A DNA stretch of 34,781 nucleotides from Furfurilactobacillus milii (GTDB lineage: Bacteria > Bacillota > Bacilli > Lactobacillales > Lactobacillaceae): NCBI RefSeq assembly GCF_009863985.1, contig NZ_WEZT01000013.1:1-34781 (forward strand). Reading direction: 5' to 3'. The position numbers and the translations under genes were made by a program. Under the pieces are notes generated by a model. It saw nothing but the letters and a program-made list of their open reading frames with translations. It had not been told where the DNA came from and did not search any database. The first letter of the stretch is position 1; each line of letters starts with the position of its first letter. Positions 24,561 to 31,936 of the stretch are shown piece after piece.

Positions 24561-24589
24561 ATAATAGACGAATGAAAGCCCTTACTCAA
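24561..24589 (-). promoter_or_regulatory. Promoter of the nucleoside hydrolase gene
   Basis: On the minus strand TTGAGT (24589-24584), 17-nt spacer, TATTAT (24566-24561). The start site would fall beside the inverted repeats at 24532-24556. Confidence 0.6.
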
Positions 24590-24659
24590 GCCCTACCGTT
24601 CATTTCTCATTTTCTTATTAAGTTAGTCCAGGCCAAATGCGGATAGACCAGTGACAAGG

Positions 24660-25559
24660 TTAATCAATATCAGTAGCAGGGATAGCGGTTGGTAGCTGGC
24701 TTTTGATGGTCTGAACCATTTGCTCAACAGCGGCCGGGTGCCAATTTTTGCGGAACAATAGCTGAATGTGCAATTTTGTGGGAATGTTCGGGGTTAAACG
24801 TTTTAGCAACCCATTTGCTAATTCGTCCTGGATTACGAAATCTGGTAGAAAACTAAAGCCCAGACCAGCGCTTACGGTTTGCTTGATAGCTGCCAAACTC
24901 CAGACTTCCATCGTTTGCATATGCGTCTCGGGATATTGTTGATGGCGATACTGTTCAAACGCCTGTCGGTAGCCACATTGCTTTTCATTGATAACGAAGT
25001 GCGCTTGCGGTTGTGCCAAGATAGCTTTCAATGTGGTCGGCGCATTTCTTGCCGCAACGAGCGAACAACATTGTGCGCCTAAGTCAATGACTGATAATTG
25101 TGGATCTGGCTTAAATAATGGCCACAGCATTAGGGCAACGTCCGCTTGGTCGGATAGTAACAGTTTGCGGTTTTGAACACAGGTTGCATTGTTAATAGTG
25201 AGATTAACGAGGGGATTGCGGGCGGCAAAACCTTGCAGAACAGGATTCAAACCGTACATCATTAACGATTCTGGGACCGACAAACGCAGTGAGCCACTCA
25301 GTTGATGAGGTGTTGCCAGATCAGTGACTTGTTGATAGTTCGCTAAAATGGCGTCGGCAAGGGGGACCAGTCGTTTGCCAGTTGGGGACAAACGTAGTGT
25401 CTTACCACGAAAAAGAAAGGGCGGTTCGCAAATGACACTGGCTAGTCGTTTCATTTGCGCAGTAATTGTTGACTGCGTGTAATTCAGTTCAGTAGCGGCA
25501 GCCGAGTAGCTACCAGTCGCCAAAATGATTTTAAATGTTCGAAAGTACTGAATATCCAT
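24660..25559 (-). CDS. LysR-family transcriptional regulator
   Basis: A 299-residue LTTR. The start is set at 25559 (MDIQYFRTFKIILATGSYSAAA), with GGAGG 9 nt upstream; an 8-residue longer frame overlaps that site. The N-terminal winged helix-turn-helix (residues 1-60) shows the usual SYSAAATELNYTQSTITAQMKRL. The rest is the type 2 periplasmic-binding-like effector domain. LysR proteins commonly control a divergent neighbour, here the epoxide-hydrolase-like gene at 25728. The shared 168-nt gap contains AAAGAGAAC twice (about 25586 and 25693), possible contact sequence. Effector unknown. Confidence 0.9.
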   Translation of the reverse strand: MDIQYFRTFKIILATGSYSAAATELNYTQSTITAQMKRLASVICEPPFLFRGKTLRLSPTGKRLVPLADAILANYQQVTDLATPHQLSGSLRLSVPESLMMYGLNPVLQGFAARNPLVNLTINNATCVQNRKLLLSDQADVALMLWPLFKPDPQLSVIDLGAQCCSLVAARNAPTTLKAILAQPQAHFVINEKQCGYRQAFEQYRHQQYPETHMQTMEVWSLAAIKQTVSAGLGFSFLPDFVIQDELANGLLKRLTPNIPTKLHIQLLFRKNWHPAAVEQMVQTIKSQLPTAIPATDID

Positions 25560-25680
25560 AAGTTTTGCCTCCAGCGGTGACATGAAAGAGAACTATCACT
25601 TTTTTGTCCTTTTAGTGTGATTCAATATTTTCAATAGTTTAGTTTAAAAAGTTCAATTTTTATGAATGCTAATTTGTTCT

Positions 25681-25686
25681 TATACT
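25681..25686 (+). promoter_or_regulatory. -10 box for the hydrolase divergent from LysR
   Basis: TATACT, 42 nt before the start of the gene at 25728; the -35 region (TTTTAT) is poor, which fits an activator-dependent LysR target. Confidence 0.4.
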
Positions 25687-25727
25687 AAATAAAAAGAGAA
25701 CGTTGCGCAAGCTGGAGGCGATTTAGA

Positions 25728-26609
25728 ATGGAAAGAATAATTGATACACAGAATCTGCACATGGCCGTTAACATCAGTGGTCCTAGTGATGGGCAGCCAT
25801 TGATATTACTCCACGGCTGGCCGGACAGTTGGCACACTTGGGATGCAATGTTACTGATATTACACCAAGCGGGTTACCAGACGCTTGTTCCGTCACTGCG
25901 GGGATTTGGCCACACTCGCTTCCGACATGAACAAACGCGCCGGACCGGTAGCTTTTTCGCATTGGCTCAGGATATTAAGGATTTGATCGATGTCCTGCAA
26001 TTGGGACAAGTATGCGTGATTGGTCAAGACTGGGGCGCGTTTACAGCGTTAATGATGAGCAACCTATGGGGGACGACCATTACTCGCAGTAGTGTAGTCC
26101 TCGCAGAGGGGTGGCAAACGTTTGGAAACTTATCCCTAGAGCAAATTCAAAATTTCTGGTACCAGTGGTTCATGACAACGGAACAGGGTGAGCGTTACGT
26201 GCGCAATCATCCATTAACATTTGCCGAACACATGTGGCAAGTGTGGAGTCCGCGCTACGTACTAACTGAGACCGACCGAGCTGACTTTAAAGAAACGTTT
26301 GCCAATCCAGATTGGGCAGTGGTGACGCTCGATATGTATCGGTCTCGCTGGGGGTATGCACCGACGGATGGACACTACGCACCGTTAGCTGAACGGTTAC
26401 AACGAAATGATCGAATTTCAGTGCCAACGCTAAACATAATCGGTCAGGCCGATGGTTGCACTGATTATCATCAAGCTAGTTCAATGGCATCGTTTATGGA
26501 TGGCCCATTCAAACAGGAATTGTGGCCGCAAGCGGGACACTTTCTTCAACGTGAACAATCAACGCGAGTCGCCAATGAAGCCATTCAGTGGTTTGAACAC
26601 ACTAAATAA
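25728..26609 (+). CDS. Alpha/beta hydrolase, epoxide-hydrolase-like
   Basis: A 293-residue hydrolase. HGWPDSWHTWDAML (29-42) is the HGWP oxyanion motif of epoxide hydrolases, and the nucleophile elbow is GQDWGA (Asp101), with Asp instead of Ser as in epoxide hydrolases and haloalkane dehalogenases. The general base is His271 (AGHFLQRE). There is no signal peptide, so it should act in the cytoplasm. It is divergent from the LysR regulator and probably controlled by it. Natural substrate unknown; detoxification of reactive epoxides or cofactor-less ester hydrolysis are options. GGAGG precedes the ATG by about 10 nt. Confidence 0.88.
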   Translation: MERIIDTQNLHMAVNISGPSDGQPLILLHGWPDSWHTWDAMLLILHQAGYQTLVPSLRGFGHTRFRHEQTRRTGSFFALAQDIKDLIDVLQLGQVCVIGQDWGAFTALMMSNLWGTTITRSSVVLAEGWQTFGNLSLEQIQNFWYQWFMTTEQGERYVRNHPLTFAEHMWQVWSPRYVLTETDRADFKETFANPDWAVVTLDMYRSRWGYAPTDGHYAPLAERLQRNDRISVPTLNIIGQADGCTDYHQASSMASFMDGPFKQELWPQAGHFLQREQSTRVANEAIQWFEHTK

Positions 26610-26729
26610 CGTAACTAGAAAATCGTGCTGTGACAAAATAACAAAATAATCATAGCCAATAAAAAAGATGGACGCGCTTGTCGAAAACCATAATAATGGA
26701 GAGGCAATTGACAAGGTGGGACATTCATC

Positions 26730-27302
26730 ATGATAACAGTGATTTTGAGTTTACTATTATTAATTTATTTTATCCGTGGTCAGTTTGGGTTTGAACGCCC
26801 TAAACGCTGGCGCTACTGGTTAATTCCGATTTTTTCATTAATTATGTTTGGCGTAACGTTTAAATATAGCGGCGTCAACGTTATCATCGCGTTGGGGATG
26901 TTGATACTTGGTACCGTAATAGGTGTGTATCAAGGCCAATTTGCCACGATTCGTCCGATAAAAAAGTCAAATTTAGAAGATCGCGTGGAAGTACGTGGTG
27001 GGCTTCACTACCTCATCGGGTGGGCGTTGATTTTAGCAATTCAAGTGGTCGCTGAAGCGATTCTGAAACACGAGGAACTTGCCATTGCGGCGGTGTCTAA
27101 GGAAGCTTTTCAGGGTGTTATCGAGGAGCTATTCCCGGTTCGACGAATTCACGGCGGCGGTTGGTGGGTCCTGTGGGCATTGTCTGCTAGTTCCAGCCTG
27201 AGTTACACCTTAACTTTGGGACGTCGTTCACCGGCCTTCTGGGCAACGATTAAACGACATGCGCGACGTGACGAACGCCGTGCTGACCGGAAACGGATGT
27301 GA
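26730..27302 (+). CDS. Membrane protein, possibly CcdC/DUF1453-like
   Basis: A 190-residue protein with three or four hydrophobic segments (about 3-17, 28-44, 49-66, 92-110) and a long basic C-terminus ending KRHARRDERRADRKRM. The central part GVYQGQFATIRPIKK, then RVEVRGGLHYLIGWALILAIQ, resembles DUF1453/CcdC-like proteins, judged by eye. A weak ribosome binding site precedes the ATG. The stop overlaps the start of the CadD-like gene, so the two are translationally coupled. No cytochrome-maturation genes are nearby, so a CcdC role in cytochrome c assembly is unlikely here. Confidence 0.62.
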   Translation: MITVILSLLLLIYFIRGQFGFERPKRWRYWLIPIFSLIMFGVTFKYSGVNVIIALGMLILGTVIGVYQGQFATIRPIKKSNLEDRVEVRGGLHYLIGWALILAIQVVAEAILKHEELAIAAVSKEAFQGVIEELFPVRRIHGGGWWVLWALSASSSLSYTLTLGRRSPAFWATIKRHARRDERRADRKRM

Positions 27303-27910
27303 TGAGCATGGCGTTGATATGGTCAGCAGTCGTGGCTTTTTTGGTCACGAATACAGATGATTTAATTCTGTTAATGTTGTTTTGGGGCATTGTGCGCACG
27401 GCCCGTGATCGGACAATCGTTATTGTTGGTCAGTATGCCGGGATTCTTTCGCTGGTTGCGGCCAGTTGGCTACTTAGTTTAGGTTTCATGACAGTCCCAA
27501 CAAAGTGGGTCGGTTTATTGGGACTGCTACCGTTGGCTGTTGGGGTTGTCAATCTTTGGAAATGGTTCAAACGACCACAAGCCGTAACCGAAGCCACGGC
27601 GGAGGAAGCTAGTACTGTTTCCGCAATATCTGGCAAACTCTCCGTGGCATTGGTTTGGAGTGTGACCGTTGGTGACGGTGGGGACAATCTAAGTGTCTAC
27701 ATCCCGTTTTTTGTGCATCAACCATTATGGCGAATGGTCACAATTGTTTTCGTATTTATCGTGATGACGGCCCTTTGGTTATGGTTGAGTAACCGTTTGG
27801 TCCAAACGAAGGCTATCGCTCATGGTATTGAACGGTTTGGTACATGGTTGATTCCATGCCTGTTCATTATCATTGGTCTATTTATTATTTTAAGTAGCGG
27901 TTTATTTTAA
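27302..27910 (+). CDS. CadD-family cadmium/cation resistance transporter
   Basis: A membrane protein of about 202 residues with six predicted helices, related to CadD, which gives cadmium resistance in Gram-positive bacteria, and more broadly to LysE-like exporters. Diagnostic segments: AFLVTNTDDLILLMLFW near the N-terminus and VTVGDGGDNLSVYIPFF in the middle; paired TDD and GDN acidic motifs are typical. The start is taken as the ATG at 27302 overlapping the TGA of the previous gene; a GTG one codon earlier is also open. Terminated by a 19-bp stem shared with the convergent DtxR-type gene. Confidence 0.82.
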   Translation: MSMALIWSAVVAFLVTNTDDLILLMLFWGIVRTARDRTIVIVGQYAGILSLVAASWLLSLGFMTVPTKWVGLLGLLPLAVGVVNLWKWFKRPQAVTEATAEEASTVSAISGKLSVALVWSVTVGDGGDNLSVYIPFFVHQPLWRMVTIVFVFIVMTALWLWLSNRLVQTKAIAHGIERFGTWLIPCLFIIIGLFIILSSGLF

Positions 27911-27917
27911 AAAACTC

Positions 27918-27961
27918 AAAAGGCGATTTCAGCACGTTTTTGCGTGCTGAAATCGCCTTTT
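27918..27961. terminator. Bidirectional terminator between cadD-like and dtxR-like genes
   Basis: A perfect 19-bp stem, 27918-27936 with 27943-27961, 6-nt loop, with A-run and T-run at its ends. Confidence 0.9.
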
Positions 27962-27976
27962 TGGAAAACTATTCAA

Positions 27977-28627
27977 TTATAATTTATCAACGAAAATATT
28001 GTTGGCGGCCTTAAAACTGACATCAACAGTAGAACCATCGGCTTTTGCTAACGTCAACGGACCTTCAAACGGTGCATGACTTTTGATCGTGTACGTTTGC
28101 TCGATAGAGAAGTTGAGGCTTTCCAAGTAGTCCAGCAAGTCGTGGTTATCCACGAACCGCGCCAAACGAATCTTTGTGCCATCTGCAACTTCGTCCAGCG
28201 TTGTCCGACTGCCGACTTCGTAGTTACCGGCCTGATCAGGAATGGCACCACCATGTGGGCAGTGACCAGGGTGATCTAGAAAGGCATCAAGTGCGTCAAT
28301 CATATGATCACTTGAGCTGTGTTCCAGTTTTTCCGCCTCTTGATGCACTGTTGCCAAAGTGTAGCCTAATTTTTGAAATAGGAAACACTCCCATAAACGG
28401 TGTTTACGAACCAGTTCCTCAGCTGCCTTACGACCAGACTTAGTTAGTGAGATCCCAGCGTAAGGTGTGTGTGACACCAACCGTTCTTCCACTAATTTAT
28501 TGATCATTTCAGTAACTGACGCTGCCGCAATGTCGAGACTCAACGCTAATTGTTTATTTGAAACTTTTCCAGAAACGCCACCTAATTCAAAAATCATTTT
28601 TAGGTAGTCTTCCTTCATAGGAGTCAT
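27977..28627 (-). CDS. DtxR/MntR-family metal-dependent regulator
   Basis: A 216-residue metalloregulator. The N-terminal winged helix (residues 1-65: MKEDYLKMIFELG, NKQLALSLDIAAASVTEMINKL) is followed by a dimerisation/metal-binding domain with HRLWECFL, EAEKLEHSSS and HPGHCPHGGAIP, the usual arrangement of metal ligands for Mn/Fe-sensing members. The last 70 residues form an SH3-like FeoA-type domain, so it is of the longer DtxR/IdeR/SirR type rather than short MntR. It is divergent from the P-type ATPase operon. It probably represses Mn or Fe uptake genes; no DtxR-like box was found next to it. Confidence 0.9.
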   Translation of the reverse strand: MTPMKEDYLKMIFELGGVSGKVSNKQLALSLDIAAASVTEMINKLVEERLVSHTPYAGISLTKSGRKAAEELVRKHRLWECFLFQKLGYTLATVHQEAEKLEHSSSDHMIDALDAFLDHPGHCPHGGAIPDQAGNYEVGSRTTLDEVADGTKIRLARFVDNHDLLDYLESLNFSIEQTYTIKSHAPFEGPLTLAKADGSTVDVSFKAANNIFVDKL

Positions 28628-28666
28628 TTTATTCCACCCGTTAATTTAATTTTGTGCGTTACAACA

Positions 28667-28695
28667 TTTATAGCCCATTTACGCATAAATAACAA
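28667..28695 (-). promoter_or_regulatory. Promoter of the DtxR-type gene
   Basis: On the minus strand TTGTTA (28695-28690), 17-nt spacer, TATAAA (28672-28667), 40 nt before the start codon. Confidence 0.7.
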
Positions 28696-29034
28696 GTAAA
28701 TGACGGCGAAGATAGAGAAAAAGTAAGTGGCGTCACAATTGGTTTTAAGCGATTTTTATATTGTTGAGTGATTGTCACAGTATAAGCATTTAAATTGTCT
28801 CTTATTAATGATTGCTTGATAATTATTATGTTGCAGATGGTTATCACTTCATAAGACAAGCGGCGTGCCCTTTGTCTTGCAGCATAGGTGCTCATAAGTT
28901 TAATTTGACTCACTCTTGAGCTGTCATTTTTTGAAAACAACAGTATCGAATTAAACGTATCCTTAATAGTTATTGAGACCAATTTAAAGGAAAAGTATTT
29001 TTTGAATAAATAGGATAGAAAAATAAACTATTTA
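28696..29034. other. A+T-rich intergenic stretch with no gene seen
   Basis: About 340 nt between the divergent promoters of the DtxR-type gene and the ATPase operon. An antisense open frame of 104 codons crosses it but has no ribosome binding site and low-complexity content. No repeats or hairpins of note. Confidence 0.4.
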
Positions 29035-29063
29035 TTGATTGTTTAGAATGATTCTAATATAAT
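29035..29063 (+). promoter_or_regulatory. ATPase promoter with PerR/Fur-type box in the spacer
   Basis: TTGATT (29035-29040), 17-nt spacer, TATAAT (29058-29063). The spacer contains the perfect 7-1-7 palindrome TTAGAAT-G-ATTCTAA (29043-29057), which fits the PerR box pattern TTANAATNATTNTAA. A repressor bound there would block RNA polymerase directly. PerR is known to control iron-efflux P1B ATPases in Bacillus (PfeT) and streptococci (PmtA). Confidence 0.75.
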
Positions 29064-29102
29064 TAATTTAACAAACAACACACAACGAAGGAGAGGCTAC
29101 CC

Positions 29103-30941
29103 ATGAAAAACCGGCAAAAACTGAGTTTGATCATTACGGTCGCCGTCATTGCATTAGTGTTGCAATTTATCGCACATCAAGCGCTTGCTGCTCAGTGGTT
29201 GATTACAATTGTAGGGGCGGTAATGGCGTTTGGAATGTTGATGGGGATGATTCGAACGCTACGCAGTGGTAAATATGGTGTCGACCTCCTTGCAATTACT
29301 GCGGTGGTTGCCACACTTGCCGTTGATGAGTACTGGGCCGCGTTGGTTGTTTTAGTTATGCTAACTGGCGGCGATGCGTTGGAAGATTTTGCATCACGGC
29401 GTGCGAACAGTGAGTTGCAGGCATTACTGGATAAAACACCCGAAGTTGCGCACCGCGTGACGGATGACACCATCACTGATGTCGACGTTGATTCACTAAA
29501 GGTTGGCGATCGCTTGCTAATCAAGCCCGGCGAAATGGTTGGGGCTGACGCACATGTCGTTATTGGGACGTCCACGTTTGACGAATCTTCCCTGACCGGT
29601 GAAGCACGGCCAGTTGAAAAGGGTGTCGGGGATGAAGTGATGTCTGGTGCAGTGAATGGTGATCAAACCGTCACGGTTCAGGTTGACAAACTGGCGGCTG
29701 ATAGCCAATACCAAAAGATTATTCAATTAGTTCGTGAGGCAGAAGCACGGCCGGCACATTTCGTGCGCATGGCGGATCGCTATGCTGTCCCATTTACATT
29801 GATTGCTTATGTGATTGCGGGAATTGCCTGGTTCATTTCTAAAGACCCAGTTCGCTTTGCGCAAGTGTTAGTGGTTGCGTCGCCATGTCCATTGATCTTG
29901 GCAGCACCGACTGCGCTAATTTCTGGAATGTCACGGGCATCACGCAACGGGATCATCGTTAAAACTGGGACAACTCTTGAAAAACTAGCTGATGCGCGTA
30001 GTATTTCGTTTGATAAAACTGGGACGATCACGAATGGTGTTCTAAGCGTTGATCAAGTGGTACCGGAAGGCGCAACTACAAATGATCAGTTGTTGCAGTT
30101 AGCGGCTAGTGTAGAACAGGGCTCGAGCCACATTCTGGCACGATCATTGGTTGAACATGTTGGTGCACAACATTTGGTGCCCGTTAGCGATGTGGCGGAA
30201 TCCACAGCAAACGGCGTGAGCGCACAGGTTGATGGTCATCTTATCAAGGTCGGCAAACTTAGCTTTGTGACCGAAGAAAAGTTATCACCACAGCAGCAAA
30301 CGGCCGTGTATGTCTCACGCGATGGTAAATATTTGGGCGCTATTACGTTTATGGACACCATGCGAGACGAAGCGCCGGCAACCATGAATTGCTTGCGCCG
30401 CTTGGGTGTGGACCACATTATGATGTTGACGGGTGATCAACGACAAGGCGCCATGGTCATTGCAAAGCAGGCTGGCGTTGATAACGTTCATGCTGAGCTA
30501 TTGCCAGCAGATAAGATTGCTGCGCTCAAACAAGTGCCGAAAAACTTACGACCAGTCATTATGGTCGGGGATGGCGTGAACGATGCACCATCGCTGGCAA
30601 CCGCTGATGTTGGCATTGCGATGGGAGCTCACGGGTCAACTGCGGCTAGCGAGTCTGCTGATGCTGTTATCGTGAAGGATGATTTGAGTCGTGTAGTGAG
30701 TGCCCGTATCATTGCCGCTGACACCATGAGAATTGCCAAAGAATCCGTGCTGATCGGGATCTTCGTTTGTGTCGGCCTGATGTTGATTGCAGCTACTGGA
30801 GTTGTGCCCGCATTAATCGGTGCCTTGTTACAGGAAGTCGTGGACACTGTGTCGATCCTTTCTGCATTGCGGGCTCGTCGTGGGAAGAAACGGCCAGCAA
30901 GCCAGTTGGCTGGTTTGAAGGCGGACATTGTAAATGCTTAG
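29103..30941 (+). CDS. P1B-type metal efflux ATPase (PmtA/PfeT-like)
   Basis: A 612-residue cation-transporting ATPase without an N-terminal metal-binding domain. Key parts: TGEA actuator motif (about 165-168), SPCP metal-site motif in TM6 (260-263), phosphorylation site DKTGT (Asp304), and GDGVNDAPS near 489. The SPC motif places it with P1B-4 ATPases, whose members export Fe(II), Co or Zn. The last helix reads LLQEVVDTVSILSALRA rather than the HEGGT seen in other P1B-4 pumps. The PerR-type box in its promoter and the Fra-like gene right after it favour ferrous iron export under peroxide or iron stress; zinc or cadmium export remains possible. Confidence 0.87.
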   Translation: MKNRQKLSLIITVAVIALVLQFIAHQALAAQWLITIVGAVMAFGMLMGMIRTLRSGKYGVDLLAITAVVATLAVDEYWAALVVLVMLTGGDALEDFASRRANSELQALLDKTPEVAHRVTDDTITDVDVDSLKVGDRLLIKPGEMVGADAHVVIGTSTFDESSLTGEARPVEKGVGDEVMSGAVNGDQTVTVQVDKLAADSQYQKIIQLVREAEARPAHFVRMADRYAVPFTLIAYVIAGIAWFISKDPVRFAQVLVVASPCPLILAAPTALISGMSRASRNGIIVKTGTTLEKLADARSISFDKTGTITNGVLSVDQVVPEGATTNDQLLQLAASVEQGSSHILARSLVEHVGAQHLVPVSDVAESTANGVSAQVDGHLIKVGKLSFVTEEKLSPQQQTAVYVSRDGKYLGAITFMDTMRDEAPATMNCLRRLGVDHIMMLTGDQRQGAMVIAKQAGVDNVHAELLPADKIAALKQVPKNLRPVIMVGDGVNDAPSLATADVGIAMGAHGSTAASESADAVIVKDDLSRVVSARIIAADTMRIAKESVLIGIFVCVGLMLIAATGVVPALIGALLQEVVDTVSILSALRARRGKKRPASQLAGLKADIVNA

Positions 30942-30959
30942 GCCTGGAATCGAGGAAAA

Positions 30960-31298
30960 ATGACGGTAATCGAACAATATATCGCGAATCAGCCAGCAGA
31001 GCGTCAGGCGCGATTGAACGAATTATATGCATTGTTGAAAGCAGAGTTGCCTAATGCACAAGAGAAAATCTCTTATGGCATGCCAACGTTTTATGATCAA
31101 CATAACATTATTCACTTTGCGAATATGAAGCACCATACCGGCTTGTATCCTGGCGCGGAACCGATTGCGTTGATGCAAACGGAGCTAAGTGATTTTCATA
31201 CTAGCAAAGGTGCTATTCAACTGCCACTAGACAAACCGCTGCCGGTTGACTTGATCAAAAAGATTGTTCAGTTGGCTTTGGCGCGTGAGCAACGGTAG
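30960..31298 (+). CDS. DUF1801 protein, Fra/YdhG-like (putative iron chaperone)
   Basis: A 112-residue cytoplasmic protein. The sequence PAERQARLNELYALLKAELP, then EKISYGMPTFY, IHFANMKHHTGLYP and PLDKPLPVDLIKKIV is characteristic of DUF1801, the fold of Bacillus subtilis Fra (YdhG), a frataxin-like iron carrier. It starts 18 nt after the ATPase stop with GAGG 5 nt before the ATG, so both are made from one message. The pairing of a metal exporter and a Fra-like protein supports an iron-handling operon. Many DUF1801 proteins have no proven iron role, so this is inference. Confidence 0.85.
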   Translation: MTVIEQYIANQPAERQARLNELYALLKAELPNAQEKISYGMPTFYDQHNIIHFANMKHHTGLYPGAEPIALMQTELSDFHTSKGAIQLPLDKPLPVDLIKKIVQLALAREQR

Positions 31299-31332
31299 AT
31301 TGTGAGTGCCGTGACAGCTTTCGCTACCGGTT

Positions 31333-31492
31333 GGCAACATTGACACGCGGTTCAAGCCTTCTAAAAACCGAAGTCTTTCACCTCGCCGTCGAGCCTCGTG
31401 AAGCCCGCGAGTCTTGACGTCCGTCCGTGATGTAAATCTGAGCAAATTTACTCAGATTAACATCACCTGCACGGCTTGGTGTCAATGTTGCC
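31333..31492 (-). repeat. Structured intergenic element, copy 5 (long-P3 type, core deletion)
   Basis: Leftward copy. Closing stem 31333-31345 with 31480-31492 is a perfect 13 bp with its own sequence. P2: 31427-31442 with 31451-31466, 15 of 16 pairs, quite different in sequence from copies 1 and 3. P3: CGTCGAG/CTTGACG with CTCG/CGAG inside. Relative to copies 1 and 3 about 13 nt (the CGCCGTGGGAC part) is missing after the closing stem. It forms a divergent pair with 31678-31848. Confidence 0.72.
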
Positions 31493-31639
31493 GCCCTCTC
31501 GCTCACATAGCAGTGGTCACCACGTCACCACTAAACTAGACAACACCACGTTCAGACAGCAGTATTTGGCAATGTTGCTTGAGTATGGCAAGTGCCACGA
31601 TTTTTCGTAGTAATGACGTTATCACTGTATGCGTGAAGA

Positions 31640-31668
31640 TTGAAAATCTTAAGTAATTACGATTATGT
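31640..31668 (+). promoter_or_regulatory. Candidate promoter for the structured element at 31678
   Basis: TTGAAA (31640-31645), 17-nt spacer, TTATGT (31663-31668). Transcription would start about where the closing stem of the element begins. The downstream TTATGTAGTGGAG resembles TTACATAAGTGGAG at the same place before the copy at 8638. Confidence 0.4.
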
Positions 31669-31677
31669 AGTGGAGCA

Positions 31678-31848
31678 GACCGGCGACAGAGTTTCGGTGT
31701 CGACAATACTTAATGGCAGGGGTCTAGCCATTTAGTATTGTGGGACGATTTCTGAGACGAACTATGGCTCAGAATCGAGGTTGAAAACCGCGGCTTTTGC
31801 GGGTTGAGACCGGTCCTCACGGAAATGGCGTCGCCGGTCAGCGCAACG
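31678..31848 (+). repeat. Structured intergenic element, copy 6 (short-P3 type)
   Basis: Rightward partner of copy 5, 185 nt away. Closing stem GACCGGCGAC (31678-31687) with 31830-31839, perfect 10 bp. P2: 31703-31717 with 31727-31741, 14 of 15 pairs with a U-U mismatch. P3 TTCTGAG/CTCAGAA. Core GAGACCGGTCC. The flank CGCAACG follows at 31842. It points into the 3' end of the leftward aminotransferase gene. Confidence 0.75.
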
Positions 31849-31864
31849 AAAGCACATCATGTAA

Positions 31865-31908
31865 AAAAACAGCGTTCAGACTATCAAAATAATCTGGACG
31901 CTGTTTTT
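31865..31908. terminator. Terminator after the aminotransferase gene
   Basis: AAAAACAGCGTTCAGA (31865-31880) pairs with TCTGGACGCTGTTTTT (31893-31908), one G-T, 12-nt loop. Both ends carry A/T runs, so it could also stop transcription from the element at 31678. Confidence 0.8.
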
Positions 31909-31936
31909 GAATGAATCGAAGAGGGGGCGGAAAAAC

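Noticed and set aside
26730-27302. CcdC role in cytochrome c maturation
   Set aside because: No cytochrome or haem-export genes are nearby and the likeness is by eye; left as a family resemblance only.
28668-28982. 104-codon leftward open frame upstream of the DtxR-type gene
   Set aside because: It covers the DtxR promoter, lacks a start signal, and looks non-coding.
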